Shown here piece by piece: positions 1 to 12,962 of a DNA stretch of 64,000 nt. Source of the stretch: Maylandia zebra (taxonomy: Eukaryota; Chordata; Actinopteri; Cichliformes; Cichlidae); the NCBI RefSeq assembly GCF_041146795.1, contig NC_135176.1, positions 21,735,286 to 21,799,285 on the forward strand, given 5' to 3'. A program made the translations under genes and the position numbers. The notes beneath the pieces are model-generated. The model had not been told where the DNA came from, made no database searches, and was given only the letters and a program-made list of their open reading frames with translations. The first letter of the stretch is position 1; every line of letters starts with the position of its first letter.

Positions 1-216
1 GGGAATTTATTATTTTACCTTTATGTGGTAGTAATAGATTTGCACTTTGGCAACAGCTGTTGCAGTTTTAGTAGAGTGGTTGAAAGTGCCCTGCTCTAGG
101 GCCCAAAGGTAGGATGAGAGTAAAAAAAAACCTAAAACTTTAATGTCTTCAACTTTATTTTGGTATAATAAAGGAAAACTGTAGGAAGCATTGGGCTGGC
201 TTTGTCCAAGGTGTTA
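1..216. other. Non-coding, nothing recognised
   Basis: AT-rich sequence without a recognisable exon or repeat family. It may be intergenic or belong to a gene that extends past the left edge. Confidence 0.4.
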
Positions 217-580
217 TACACTCACCAGCCACTTTTTTAAGTACGCCTGTTCAACTGCTTTTTAATGCAAACGCCTAATCGGCCAATCACATGACTGGAG
301 CTCAGTGCACTTGTAGATCATGTAGACCTGGTCAAGACAACTGAAGGATTCACAGAGTCCAAAAAAGAGAAAGTATCCTATAAGCACCAGGTCCCAAAAC
401 AAAAATGGTTTGTTGATGCCACAGGTGAGGGTAGAACGACCAATCTTTGCAACCAGTGTTGACCAAAATCTCTGAGGAATGCTTCCGGCACCTTGTTGAA
501 TCTATAGGATGAAGAATTAAGGCCATTTAGAAAGAAAAACACGGTTCTACCTACTACTAGTAAAGTGTCCAGTTAGTGTA
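217..580 (+). mobile_element. Short Tc1-like deletion derivative
   Basis: Both ends carry related inverted termini that start TACACT and run into a CACTTT motif, the 'ccactttattaggtacacctg' type of end found on a common fish Tc1-like family. The left part keeps the start of the family (the 'catgtagacctggtcaa' stretch) and the right part keeps the end of its transposase region (around 460-520), so most of the interior is missing. It is non-coding now. Longer copies of the same family lie at 8752-9728 and around 27940-30050. The family assignment is from memory of teleost repeats; the termini are seen directly. Confidence 0.6.
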
Positions 581-2149
581 AATTGATTTGTTCAAGCTCC
601 TCATCATGTAAATGAAAACTTTTTTTTTTAAAAAGAAGAAAAAAATCAACCTTACAGAAACCAGATAAGTAAAGCATGTCCTTTTGGAAAGATGGCTCAC
701 TCCCACACACTCTCTGTAAATCATAAAGACTCCTCTTATCTTTTGATAGCTAAAACATGCAAGCAGCACAGCCACTTGGCTAGCACACATAATTCCCATC
801 CATTACTCCAAGAAATACTTCCGTCTCTGTAAATCGACGGCAGCTGACAAGACACAGACAGGTTTTGGCACAATAGAGTTATTTTATGAATGACATCTGG
901 ATAACAAGAACACCTGCACTGGGTGACCCTGCTGGAGCAGAGGAGGAATGACATTACAGAGTGTTTTGAGTAGACTGAGTCACAATGTGGACGATAGGGA
1001 AGTCTTGCTGTTTGTGTGCTTTTGGGGATTTGCAGCTAAAACACTGTCAACAGTTAAACTATCTGCACCTGGCAAAGGGAAGTTTGTTTATCCAAGGTCA
1101 TTTGGTGACGTGGGGATTCAGCGGACCAGTGCTGAAGGTCTGGTTTATGACCTTTGCCCTTTTGTCCACCCCTCCCCCCTTCCTTTTTTCCTCCTTAGAA
1201 AGAAACACAATATCTTGAATTACTTAAGTACTATGTTTTGTAAAGCTGATACAGTTTAAAGTTCTCATTTTCAGCACAGAGCCACAGAACGTCTGTATTT
1301 TCAGAGCGCCAGCTGTTTCTATTTAACAATGTGTACACTGCAAAAGAAAAAAAATGACTTCAGGAAATAAGATTTCCAAAAAGAACCAGTGGTGCGTCAA
1401 GACAGAGGTAAACAGCAGGGTAAATCAGATTTCAGAGGGAAGATAAACTTTTGCTGAAAAATGTCGACACCATTTAGCAGTAGGTGGTACACTTGTGTCA
1501 AATTCAAAACTTGGTGTCATTAAATCTGAAATTGTTTAACAATTACTCCTCAAAAATGGCATGAGGCAAAGCGCCCCCCGAAGGCCGTTAACTAAACTTC
1601 CATGTTCTACTCCTGGTGGCATATATTATTTGCATGCTGTAAAATAAAAAATAAAAGAAGATAAAGTGATATTTTCCTTTTGAGAGCTGTGAAAAGGATC
1701 TGAATGGAGCCAGTGTTGAGTCAGCTGAGACCCACTGGAGGCCAGTCAATATCCAGCCGTTGGGTGGGGTCGGGTTGGGGGGCGGCCTGAGAGATAATGT
1801 GACACTGTGCGACATTTACGGTTTCCAGTAAAAGCCAACGTCTGTTTCAGTTGATGTGACAAGTCTTCCAGGTGGGGTGACCTTCACTTCCTGTTCAGTT
1901 GCAAGGGAAAACACTGCTGACATGTATAATTAGCCACCGCCAGTAAATCATCTTGTTTCTTGTGCACACATGTCTCGTATGCTAAATTTAGCACAGCTAA
2001 AAGTACACCTCGTGTCAGTAACTAAACTTTGTGGCAAGCACGGTTTTCCTCTCTATGTGGCTGGATAAAAAGGTGTGAACTCCACAATAATGACTGGATT
2101 AAAAAAAAGTATCCAATGTAATTTAGTTTCAATATTTGTATCCAATAAC
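581..2149. other. Intergenic, no gene recognised
   Basis: Several short open frames occur, but none shows splice-site structure, codon pattern or a familiar protein motif. Nothing supportable is seen apart from simple A- and T-runs. Confidence 0.4.
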
Positions 2150-2870
2150 AGCACAGACTCGTGTAAAAAAAGACACTGTACAGTTCTGTGAAAACTAATT
2201 CCACCCATGACTCAGCAGCTTGTAGAACCACTTTTAGCAGCAACAACTTGAAATAACTGTTTTCTGTCTGACTTTATCAGTTTCTCACATTGTCTGTCAG
2301 TGTTATTTGCGGCGTTGGTTCAGTTCATTGAGGTTCTCTCTTAAGGTTAAGGTCTTGACTTTGACTGGGCTATTGCAACGCCTTGATTTTTTCTTTTTCA
2401 GTCCTTCTGTTGTAGATTTGTTACTGTGCTTTGGACATTTGTCCTGTTGCATGATTTAGCTGACAGACGGATGGCCTTACATTTGACTAGAAAACTTTGG
2501 TATACAAAGGAGTTCATGGTGGACTCAGTGACTGCAAGATGACCAGGCCATGTTGCTCCAAAACAAGCCAAAATCATCACCGCTCCTCCACCATGCTGAC
2601 ATGCTGTGTTTGGCTTTCACAAAATGTGGCATTCATGATCAAATGTCTACACGTTGGTCTTATCAGTCCAAAGCACATTGTTCCAGATGTTTTGTGGTTC
2701 ACTCTGATACAACTTTGCACCTAAGCTGTGCTGCCATTTTTTGAGAGAAGAGGCTTTCACTGCCAGCCGTTCCAAACAGACTGTGCTTGTTTGGATGTTT
2801 TCTTAATTGTACTGTAATGAACTTTTTCATCTCTAACTAAATTACCAGTGTGCACCCAGTGTCACAGTAC
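2150..2870 (-). mobile_element. Degenerate Tc1-like transposon
   Basis: The reverse strand carries a Tc1-type transposase fragment, clearest at 2470-2590, where the reading includes ACFGATWPGHLAVTEST, the hydrophobic block that follows the HGGG-type motif in DD34E transposases. Further downstream on the plus strand the 'ccgttccaaacagactgtgcttg' type region continues the homology. A second copy in the same orientation lies at 53520-54330, sharing the 'agcttgtaaaaccgcctttagca' style flank. Stops and frameshifts make it inactive. Confidence 0.65.
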
Positions 2871-3151
2871 TAGTAAAACAATGTATTTCTGTCATCCACA
2901 CACAGGTAAACAGTTTCCAATAAGGAGTGTGATCACATGTGCAGCACATATAGGTAAAACCATTCGAAAATTGAACATAAAAGTGCAATTCACCGGCTTG
3001 ATAGCGACTATTCAGTAGCAGCCCACTTTAATTATATGAAATATGATATAGCATCCTTTGACTTTGTGGTATTAAACACGGTTCAGCACCACCTAGAGGA
3101 GACCATGATTTATTATTGAAGAAAAGAAAGGCTTTCTAGATGTTTACTCTA

Positions 3152-3177
3152 GTGACAAAGTCTGCAGACTTTGTCAC
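3152..3177. repeat. 26-bp perfect palindrome
   Basis: GTGACAAAGTCTG is followed at once by its exact reverse complement, giving a 26-nt palindrome with no spacer. No transposon ends were recognised around it. Confidence 0.85.
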
Positions 3178-3744
3178 CCACAGGATTAAATGAACTTCTG
3201 AATGTAATGTTGCAGTTTCTCATATGATCCTATTTTGTAGGGATTATTGTACAAGACTAATAGATTTTGATGTCGTTTGCATTCTTATAGTATTGCACAT
3301 GATCGACTGGATGAAAGAAAGCATTTCGCAATAGTAATAACTAATTTTTCGATGATGTTTTTAGAATGTTAAATGGACATTTTCCTTGGATCTGGATGTT
3401 ACTGATAAATGTTACAAATGGGTGTCTGCTTTTCTTCTGGCTTTTAGAGAATCAATCACAAAAACTACTGTTGTTTTTGAGTCCAGTTTGTGTCTAGTCA
3501 CTATTTCCTAATTGGTGGATTGCATTCTGCCTTTGTGAGTGGTAGTATATATTACTGTGTGTGACTGTGTGAACATTGTTTTACTGTACCTAACAAAGGT
3601 AGCTTGGACTGAAACATATTTCATTAAAAATAATGGCGAAACAGTGTAAGGTCATAATCTATATACATGTACATTTTCTTTTGTAATATTTCTTTCCTCC
3701 TGGCCACGTGTCATTGATTCAGGTGTGCAGAACGTATTAACTGG

Positions 3745-3862
3745 AGTTTTTCCTTCCCACTGTCGCCAAGTGCTTGCTTAAAGGAGGTTGTTTGATCAAG
3801 CCCTCTCTGTATTACTTTAACTTACAGTATAAAGCACCTTGAAGTGACTGTTGTTGTGATTA
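3745..3862 (+). repeat. L2-type retroposon 3' end, truncated
   Basis: The block 'tttttccttcccactgtcgcc' to 'agtgactgttgttgtgat' matches the 3' part of the LINE fragment at 19627-20817 (its copy runs 20657-20800). Only the 3' tail is present, as expected for a 5'-truncated insertion. Confidence 0.6.
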
Positions 3863-3918
3863 GTTTTTATATTTAAAAAAAAATGTAATTATACAAGCAT
3901 TGCATAGTTTGACCCTAA

Positions 3919-3946
3919 TGCACATCCAGCATTTGCTGGATGTGCA
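3919..3946. repeat. Hairpin, 13-bp arms with 2-nt loop
   Basis: TGCACATCCAGCA (3919-3931) and its exact reverse complement (3934-3946) are separated by TT. This is a perfect inverted repeat in sequence with no recognised gene. Confidence 0.85.
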
Positions 3947-4273
3947 CACTGAATGCACCAGACAAGCAAAATAGTTCAAACTTCTGCTTTCTACATTGGT
4001 GCTCAGACTTGCTGATGATCACGTAATCAAGTGCATTTTATTACCAACGCCTGGCTGCTACTTTCCCTCTTAACTCCTACGGAAGCTTTAAGCGTGTGTG
4101 TAGTTTTTCACAGAACTGCACTGTCTTGTAAAAAGACTTCTCTAATTCCACACTGAAAACACAAAATGTCCTAAAATTTTTAAGTAGCTGGCTCAATACA
4201 GTGAAAACAAAGTGCAGCAGTGAACCAAAGAATAAATAAAAATCACTTCCACATTAATGAAAAAAAAAAAAAG

Positions 4274-4279
4274 TTTATT
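4274..4279 (-). terminator. Candidate ndfip1 poly(A) signal
   Basis: TTTATT on the plus strand is AATAAA on the minus strand, about 1 kb after the ndfip1 stop, with a run of T (minus strand) just beyond. Whether it is used cannot be decided from sequence. Confidence 0.35.
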
Positions 4280-5294
4280 TCATTGTTACATCAAAGAAAA
4301 ACTCTCGTTAATGAATATATTTCTCACTCCTAAGAGTAGAATTTGAAAATCACATCTGGCAATACATTTTCTCTCTCTCTCTGGACACCAACTGGGTGCC
4401 AGTGACTAAGACAGGGCATTGGCGTCATTTATTTGAACCGAAGTGTCCAATTGCACATCTAAATCCAGTGTCAGACTAGCAACATGTCCTTAAGCGAAGC
4501 AGTGATCCCTCAAGTTTGGTCATCCCTGCATATAGGGGTGATCAGGCCGATATACGTATAAAGCAAATGGGGAAACAACATTCCTAATTATAGTGAGGAC
4601 ATGGAGTGTTTATAAATACATGAGGAAAAATGCTCTGAAGTAAGCCTGGCACCTGATCTTCTATGGATATACACAAATATTCTTCCATATTTTCAGCCTC
4701 GAACCCACAGAAAGCTAATAATTGTCCCTTTACAGCCCTATATTACCTGAACTGTGTACCATTTGACAAAGAGCAAAACGCATTGGTCAAAAAGGTTAAA
4801 AGCATTAAATTGGTACTTGAAATATATTATTTTACATTACACAAATCAACCCATAACCCCAGAATTATCCATTGACCCCTGGGATGAGAAACACCTTTAT
4901 CTATACAAATGACTTCATTAGAAGTCAATTGTGCCCCACTCCCCCACCAAAAAGAGAAGAACAAAAAGCAAGACTGCCCCCTGGTGGTTAAAGAGGGACC
5001 CAAGCATGCTGCAGATACCAATAGATGGTAAAATTGTAAATAAGGCATCATTTATACATTTACTACACACTTCATAATTGTAAAATAGCACTTGACAGTT
5101 CACCACTAACAGCTGAAGGGTTTTACAGATTTCTCAGCAGTCAAAGATTTACACCAAGAGGGAACAACAGACGTGGTATTGTCCAAATCATGTTAGGCCG
5201 AGGGAGGAAAAACACATATTTTCTCCCTATCTGATTGAATAATGCTTAACAGTGTGTCTCACTGTAGAAACAAGAAACAAAAGAATGAAGGGGT

Positions 5295-8200
5295 TTAGTA
5301 GATGAAGAGGACCCGGGTGCGGGGCAGGGTGGCGAAAGTGTCCGCCATCTTGCGGATTCTGGCATAGTTGATGAATCCTCGGAGGAAGAGCAAGAGGCCT
5401 GAAGAGGGGAAGAAATAGGCATGAGACTAGTCCAATAAACAACAATGCTACATCTCCATGTGACGACTTTCACTGCCCCTAGGTGCGGCTGCTCTTACTA
5501 GTAAAACAAAGACAAAGGGGTTTTCTTTGTATTACTGTAGGATCTTTATCTTACAACATAAATTGCCTTTAGTGACTGTTGCGGTTTGGTGCTATACAAA
5601 TAAGTGAATTGAAGTGATAGCAAACCAATTCCAATGAAGCTCGGGATGATTTGCAAATCTCATAAACCTACATTTTATTCCCAAGAGAATAAAGAAAACA
5701 TTTAAACAGAGATTTTATTGGTTCAGGAGAAATAGTGGCTAATTTGGGATTTATTGTCTCCAGTAATTTGGGACGAAGATAACAAAAGGCTGGAAAAGTA
5801 AGTGGTACAAAAAAGAAACAACAGGTGGAAGATTTTACAGCTAATTAGGCAAGCTGTTGACGGACCAGTAAAATATTGGCAGCCGCCATTGACACCCCTC
5901 AGCCTCCTAGCGCGCCTTGTTATGAACTTTTCACATTTACAAACAACAATATACCATCAGCCTTTTATAAAAACTAATTAATTAAAAATGATTGCATATT
6001 TAAACAGCATTTGAGCGAGGCAGAGTTCCTCACTTGTAAAGATGGGCAGAACGGTACATAATATCATCAAAAGATTTGCAGAGAAATCTCTGTGTGTAAG
6101 GGACGAGGTTGAAAATCACAACTGGATGTATGAGATCGTGCTGCTCTGGATTAAAAACAGGAATGAGCGAAATCACTACATAGACTCATAAACAATCACG
6201 AGAAATCGCCGTCTGTGAAAACAGTTCAGAGCCGTCCATAAATGAAGGATAAGGATCTATCATGCAAAGAAGGAGCCACATGTGAATGTGATCCACAAAT
6301 ATCTTCATCCAGCCAAAGCTCATTTATAATGGACTGAGGAAAAGTGGAAAACTGCTCTGCGGTCAGAGGAAATGAAATTTGAAATTCCTTTAGGAAATGT
6401 CTTCTGGACTAAAGAGGACAAAGATGATCCAGCTGCCATCAAATTCAAAATTTCCATTTATTTATATTTTTTAAATGGCCCCCAACTTTTGGTGGGGGGG
6501 AAGTGATGTATACATATCAGAGTAATAAATAAAACATCAGAATAATAAAAATTAAGGAAAAATAAAAAACTTTTACATTTTTGTGCCAACCTGCTTCTAT
6601 ATTTGCTTTACAATGAAAGATATCACATGATTCATATTCATAGTTTCCCTCTCTCTCATCCTGTGAACAACTTGTGAAGTTACGTACTTGTCATTTCATT
6701 TCTGTAATTTTTTTAAGAGGTAGTTTTATCAAATGTTATTTTTTTCCCTTACACTCTGAAACACCCCAGACCTTCCAGTTTTACTCCCATCTTTAATTTC
6801 ACTGTTGTTATTGTTTTCTATGGTATCAAGGGAGTCTGATAAAAAGAAAACCTTATCCTTAAAAACACATTTTCTTTTTGTGTTGTTTGTCTTGCCTGCT
6901 AACAGTGTTTGTGTTTATTTACAGAGGGGTGAAAGAGACTTAAATGTAAATTCTTTGACTCTAACATGCCTATGCAATTTACCTATTTCTTTACTGAAAA
7001 TAAATTGGTAAATATAGATAAAGTGTTATTTATTGAATTTGATATCTAAACTTCCACCTTTTATAGGTAATGGTAACTATCCTGTTCAAGACAAAGCGTG
7101 CAATTCATTTAAATTCAGAGGTTCACTACTTACCCAACACCAGGAACACCCACCACAGCCAGTACTGTCCATCGAAATAATTTGAGAAGTATGCGGAGAA
7201 CTAAAAACCCAATGAAACAACACAAACACGGGTTAGAATAAATTTGGCCCAGCTTTCACTCAAATGAGTCCTTCATTTTAAAAGCGAATTAAGGAAGCAG
7301 CACAGTTCTCAAACGGATCTTTGAGGAAACAGTTTGGTGCCAACAAGCCAGCCACTACAGAGACGGCATTAAAATACCACAGTGGTGTTTGGGGCTTTTG
7401 ATTTGCTTGTGCGTACACCAAACCACAATTTATGTGTTTGTATGTGTGCTGCGTAATGTCTGCGTCTCGTACTCTGACTATGAGGATCCATTTGACGAGG
7501 GACAGGCCAAAGCCTGAGATGGCCCCGTAGCGTCCGGCAGCAGAGGTGGTCAGACAGAAAGACAGGAAGAAACCAATCCAGTTGAACAGGAATGCCACTG
7601 AAAGGGCGAGAGAGAAGGTGGAAAAAGTCAGTCATCTCTGCACAAATCCAAGGAAGAGAGGAGCTGATGAATACAGAACATGTTTACGATTGGGAAACTA
7701 ACTGAAGAAAGTGAGCATGAAGATGCCGTCGTTTCCTATTCTCAGCTGATCTGCATCTTCAAAGTCATCTCTGGTAACAAAGTCTTCATCCTGTGATGGA
7801 GTGAGTAACAGAAGAGCACAAAAACAGTGAGGCGTTTAATCAGCGAGAAAATGTCATCACAGCAACACACGACAGCAGCAGAGCTTCCCGGGCTTTCATT
7901 TAATCATTTCAAATTTTGACAATTTAAATTCAAACACATCACACTGCTATATTTTAATTTCTACAGTTAGAATGTAGACAAAGCCAATTGTGATTGAGCC
8001 TGGGTGAGCATCTCTTGGTAGAAACCAAGTCATCCTAACAAACAGAATGAACAAAACATGAACAACCAACACACTAATGGAAACTTTCACAAGACAGCAA
8101 GCCGACTTAATTACTATCACCGTGACTTTACCTAAAAGTCTGGCATGTGTCCGATTCAATGCAGGCCACCAGCAGAACTAGGTCTTGCATAACTTTCAGC

Positions 8201-8546
8201 TAACACTCTAAAGTCTACATACACAAACACACAGGAAGGTCTGGGGTTGAGGGTTTTAATACAAACACACTCTAACTACACAACCAGGACCAAACGCACT
8301 CCTTCTCATCGTACACTCTTCTTCGAGTTACCTCCAGTGAACTGCGAATTACATCGTCAAAAGTCTCCAGGCGGTCCCTGTGCTGAGGCTGCTGCTGAGC
8401 GCAAGGCAATGTGTGGCAGAGAAACACAACAGCAGCAATCAAACAGGGCAGCCCCACGTGCAGTAAGATGCAGTGCATCACAGTGACCACTAGAGGTCAT
8501 ACATGAGCCACCATTTCACAGCTAAAAACATGCTCTTAGTTTCCGC

Positions 8547-8586
<40 letters not shown>

Positions 8587-11500
8587 GGTGTGATATGAAT
8601 TCCTTGTAATAAACCAGCACCTGACTGTTTAAACTACTGAATCTTTTTAAAACTCCCTTTATTGCCATACTGTGGAGGATGAAGAGTGATCTCCCCTTTT
8701 TTTAAAACTATATAAGACACCCCATACATAATGTTAACGATAAGATCCTCTTAGCCACTTTATTAGGTGCATCTGTTCAATTCCTTATTCATTTAAATAT
8801 TAGCCGATCACAGCAACTTTATGCATTGAGGCATGTAGACATGGTCAAAGACAACCTGCTGCCGTGCAAACATCAGCACCAGAATGATAAAGAAAGGTGA
8901 TTTAAGTGACTCTGCATGACTGTTGGTGTCAGGGATAATTTAAGTATTTCAGAAAATGCTAACCTGAGAATGACCAGACTGCTTCGAGCTCATAGTAAGG
9001 CAAGAGTGACTCCACAGTTACTGTGTTACTGTAACCACTCATTACAGATGCAGGAGAGCAAGATATTGAACCTTGAAGCAGATGGGCTGCAGTAGCAGAA
9101 GATCACATAGTGTGTCACTGCTGTCAGATAAGAACAGGAAACCAAGGCTAGAGTTAACACAGGCTCACCAAAATTACACAACAGAAGACTGGCTGCCTGG
9201 TCTGATGAGTCTTGCTCTCTCCTGCAGTATTCAGACGGTAGGGTCAGAATTTGGTGTAAAAGGCATGAAAGAACAAATCCATCCTGCCTTGTATCAACAG
9301 TTTGTTTAAATGCCACAAAGTACTGTTGTTGACCGTTTCAATCCCTGTATATACTGCACTTCCATCCCTTTAAAACCTGACAGCTGCTTCTAGCTGAATA
9401 ATGTGCTGTGTCATAAACCCCGAATCATCAAGTTTATTGAACATCATGATGAGTTCACTGTACTCAAAGGACCTCCAGAATCACCAGATCACAATCCAAT
9501 AGAGAACCTTTTGAATGTGGTGAAACAAGCAAGAGATTCGTCTTGTGGATGTTGAGCTGACAAATCTATATGGACCAAATAAGGACCGAAGACTCTGATG
9601 AATGATTCCATGAGCTTGTTAAATCTATGCCACAAATTACTAAGACAGTCCTGGAGGCCAACGGGGGCCCAAGCCAGTAGTTAAAAAAAAAAAAAAAAAA
9701 GTGCACCTAATAAAGTGGCCAGTGAGTATATTATCACATCTTTTAGTCTGTCTTCCTAACATTTTTAAAGTTTACACTGCTACTACACATCTCCATCACT
9801 AAGTAAAAAGTGATGTAAGGCACTGGGACTGATATAACAGCAGTACAAACACCAACCAGAAACATCGATTTATGTGGCTAGCTCTAGCTATGTCACACGT
9901 TAGTTACTGGTACAAAAATATAATCCAAACTTTGCATCATTACAGACTGTCCTAAGCTTGTCACACAGTAGAAAGGCTGCACCTATATTTACTCTGGTTT
10001 TGAGTAAACAATACGAACAACCAAGTGCACAAAGAGGAGATCAGAAAAGGCTGTGAGCACTACACTGCGGCTAGCTGAGGGCACTGAGTGCAAAGATATC
10101 AGCAAATGTCCTTTGATATGAACAAGAAGAAATGTTTTTCTTCATTTTTGAATCTGCATTTGTTCAATCCGGTAACAAAGACGAGCAGAAAAGATACAGT
10201 CGCATACATGAAGAAGACTAAAAAAAAATTCCACAGCTGAGCGATAAGACTTCGTGCCTTGCAGACAACACAGGAAGTGTTCAAGCACAAGCATCAGTGT
10301 ACGAGTGTATATGTGTGAGAGAGCGTATGTACTGAATGTGACCGCAGGCAGAAAAAAAAAAAAAGTGAGACACTCACTCTTCCAGGTACCAGGGGAACAT
10401 TAGTCTCAGCCTTGGTTCTTTCTGCTTCATCATAGGAAGGCAGCGTAGTTGCTACATTGTATGACGGAGGCTTGGGGAAAATCCCATCTTCCTTGCAGTC
10501 AAAGAACGCTAGCGAAGAAATAAAGCACAGTTTCAAACACACGCACACACAAAACTGAAAAAAAAAAAAAAAGTATTATTTAATTCTAAACAGGTCCAAT
10601 CCTTTTGTTGACAAAGACAAAACTAAAGCTAACACTGAACACGTGTTCTCAAACATTCACATAAACCTTTAAGGGGGTTAGTCTGCAAGTGGTGGCTAAA
10701 TGGAAAAAGTGAAAGAGGAAATTTCCTGTATTTTTTCCCATGTGTCTTCTGGAGGATTCTAATATATCCACACAGTTTGCCCAATAACACATCAATTCTT
10801 TCTCAGCTACATGTTGCATTTAGCTCACTACTTTTCCAACAAAATGTACACTGCAGTTATTAATACATGACTTTTACTCAGGCACTCCTGTGTGGACCAA
10901 AATGCCACCACTACAGATGACCTCAGCTCCAAGGAAACATCATTTTTACCAGAATTGTCCGCTGTGACGCTGCTGTACGGCGGAGGAGCATCAGCCGCTA
11001 CCTGTGGGCTCTCTTCTGAGTCCTCCTCATTGGTAAGCTGTGAGAGGAAGATAAATTAAGTTCACAGTTAAAGCTGTGAGGCATATATGCGTAAACCCTC
11101 CATATGCATATTTGCCTATCAAGTGGCCAAAAATAACTTCACGCTCGCCTAAGGCAGATTATGAGCCAGGAAAAAGCCTGCTAGTTTTAATGTTGAAACC
11201 TTTCTAAAGAAGTGAAACAAGACAGTTTAAGACAACTAAAGGTGTGAAGTCTGCTGTCAAGATGCACAGACAAGTCCTAGGACTGATCAGTTCTGCCCTT
11301 CAAGTCAAATAGCTTTTTAACAGCAGATTAAATATTGCATATTAAAAAAAAAAATCCCACAACTAGTCAACTAAATTAAATAAAATCTAAACATGTCATA
11401 AGAAACTATACAGATGTCACTTCTTCATTGTTTAAGATTTTACAATATTAAGTATTAAGCAGACTTTTGATATTATTGAGAAATTCAGCCCAAATGAACT

Positions 11501-12962
11501 TTTAAACGCACTGGCCCCCATACAGATTTTTTTTAACTTCCATATTTGTCCCAGTTACAAGAAAAGACAGATTTCTGTTAAGTCCCATAACAAAGGTTTG
11601 GATATAAAACTGAAGACCAGTCAAGTGCACAGGCATTCCCCCAGTGTCCTATTCTGAGCCAGGGAAGAAGCCTGCATGTTTGAAAGTTGTGGCACAACAC
11701 TGGACATCCTGACCTACTTAAAAGGAACTTAAAACTCAGCATTGATATAATCATCAGAAAAACAGAACTGGGAAAAAGAAAGAAAAAAAAGATGTTGAGT
11801 GATGTGTTTCTTATTTCTCCTTTTTTTTGTTATTAGCAAGGAAACTGTTAGCAGGTAAGTCTGTGAAACCAGACCAACACAGTTATGACTTAGAAACAGT
11901 GAGACTTTATTTGCTCCTATTTCCCCAAAATAAGAGTTTAAAACTAAGACTGATTGTTCAATTGCCATAACTCAGTTTCCAGGAACACTAGGACTGCAGG
12001 AGTATTAATCATACATTATGTAGCTTAGACATTAAAGTGTAACTGTTAATTTATTGTCATGTGCACATTTGCTAAAATTCTCTTTGGCGCAATCCCAGTC
12101 TTATTTTTGTTTTCTTTAACTTCACTACAGGCCTATGGTACTTTTGACAGTTTTCTTTTTACTGTAGATTATAATATTTATATTTTTATTCTTTACACTG
12201 GCAGCTGTAACACAGTAATTTCCTTTTTTGAGATGCTTAAAGTATCTATCTATATAAATATGACTATAAATATAGTTCCCTTTACTGTCAATAGATCTTG
12301 AGTATTTTTCCCCCATAGTGAGAAATTCATAGACTCAAATTAGCCTCTATGCACCTGATCATTAGTTATTATATCAAACACCAACATGAACATGCATCTA
12401 ATACGGCCTGTGTGCTCTAATAACAACAGTAAACACACCCATTGGTGCAGCTCAGGTGATAGCCACAGTTTAAATGCTCTCATATTTTTCAAAAGGTGAT
12501 CGAGATATTGTTCAACGGTTGACCTTATTTACCAAACAATACTCAGTAGCTGGCAACCTTTCGCGGTAGACTGTAATTCAATATGAAAAAGACGCCCACA
12601 TATTATCACAGAACAAAAGAAAAACCCGGTTCAAAATTCACGTAACGCGTAATTAAAACCTTTAGCGTCTCGTTAGCGCGTTAGCTTCCCGTTAACACAC
12701 CTAACCCTTTATACGATTAAAATAAGAACCCCCACAATTTAATCGGCTTAAATCCATCGACGACATCCATCTTTATTCGACGGGAAATTGTTGTCTTGTT
12801 TTCAAACACGAAGCGACACGCCTGGGCGACTTTATCTTCGAAGTTAACAGTTCGATGCTAACAGCATTTAGACGACGGTACCTACGACTGAAGCTTTAAC
12901 ATCTTTTAGCTTGACTTTAAGCCTTCTCTTACCTGCTGATATCTGGGGCTCGATTCGGCCAT
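5295..12962 (-). CDS. ndfip1: NEDD4 family-interacting protein 1, 7 coding exons
   Basis: Exons (minus, high to low): 12962-12933, 11037-10950, 10508-10378, 7790-7703, 7597-7473, 7200-7134, 5398-5295; 633 nt, 210 aa (the human protein is slightly longer). All introns are GT/AG and phases agree. NDFIP1 is a three-pass endosomal/Golgi membrane adaptor that binds WW domains of NEDD4-type HECT ligases through PY motifs and recruits them to membrane targets. The motifs are visible: PPPY at residues 28-31, PPSY at 53-56 and LPSY at 62-65 in the cytoplasmic N-terminus. Hydrophobic segments follow in exons 4-7 (for example AFLFNWIGFFLSFCL and WLWWVFLVLG), and the protein ends in RTRVLFIY, as in the family. 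The start MAESSPRYQQ lies in a 10-codon first exon. Introns hold an L2 tail, Tc1-type insertions and a microsatellite. Identity is secure. Confidence 0.97.
5500..5625 (+). repeat. Decayed L2-type retroposon tail in ndfip1 last intron
   Basis: The 'gggttttctttgtattactgtagg' to 'ggtgctatacaaataagtgaattgaa' stretch resembles the 3' end of the LINE at 19627-20817 (ggcgctgtatgaataaaattgaattgaa). It is diverged and 5'-truncated, and lies antisense to ndfip1. Confidence 0.5.
5640..6500 (+). mobile_element. Tc1/mariner-type deletion derivative in ndfip1 intron
   Basis: It carries segments familiar from a widespread teleost Tc1-like family: 'agaaatctctgtgtgtaaggga' near 6080, 'ccaaagctcatttataatgg' with 'gtggaaaac' near 6315-6350 (the W-K motif before the first catalytic Asp region), and 'gctgccatcaaattcaaaat' near 6430. 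The transposase frame is broken and the C-terminal half is missing. It lies between the last two coding exons of ndfip1 and away from their splice sites. Confidence 0.6.
8547..8587. repeat. Compound (GT)n(GA)n microsatellite
   Basis: About nine GT units are followed directly by about eleven GA units, inside the intron between ndfip1 coding exons 3 and 4. Confidence 0.95.
8752..9728 (+). mobile_element. Tc1-like transposon, near full ends, decayed interior
   Basis: The left end reads agccactttattaggtgca and the right end is its near-exact inverse (9701-9720), so both inverted termini survive. Inside, 9073-9309 encodes a recognisable transposase piece: QMGCSSRRSHSV, then AQAH-type QAHQNYTTEDW, then GSEFGVKGMKE followed by HPALYQQ. 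The region 9440-9660 still shows the 'ggacctccagaatcaccaga' and 'ccaatagagaacctttt' blocks that encode the SPDLNPIE-type motif. It is shorter than an intact Tc1 and has multiple lesions. It sits in ndfip1 intron 3, sense orientation opposite to the gene. Confidence 0.8.

Noticed and set aside
7278-7635. Two overlapping minus frames of 106 and 88 codons as genes
   Set aside because: They are ndfip1 exon 5 with flanking intron, and its shadow frame.
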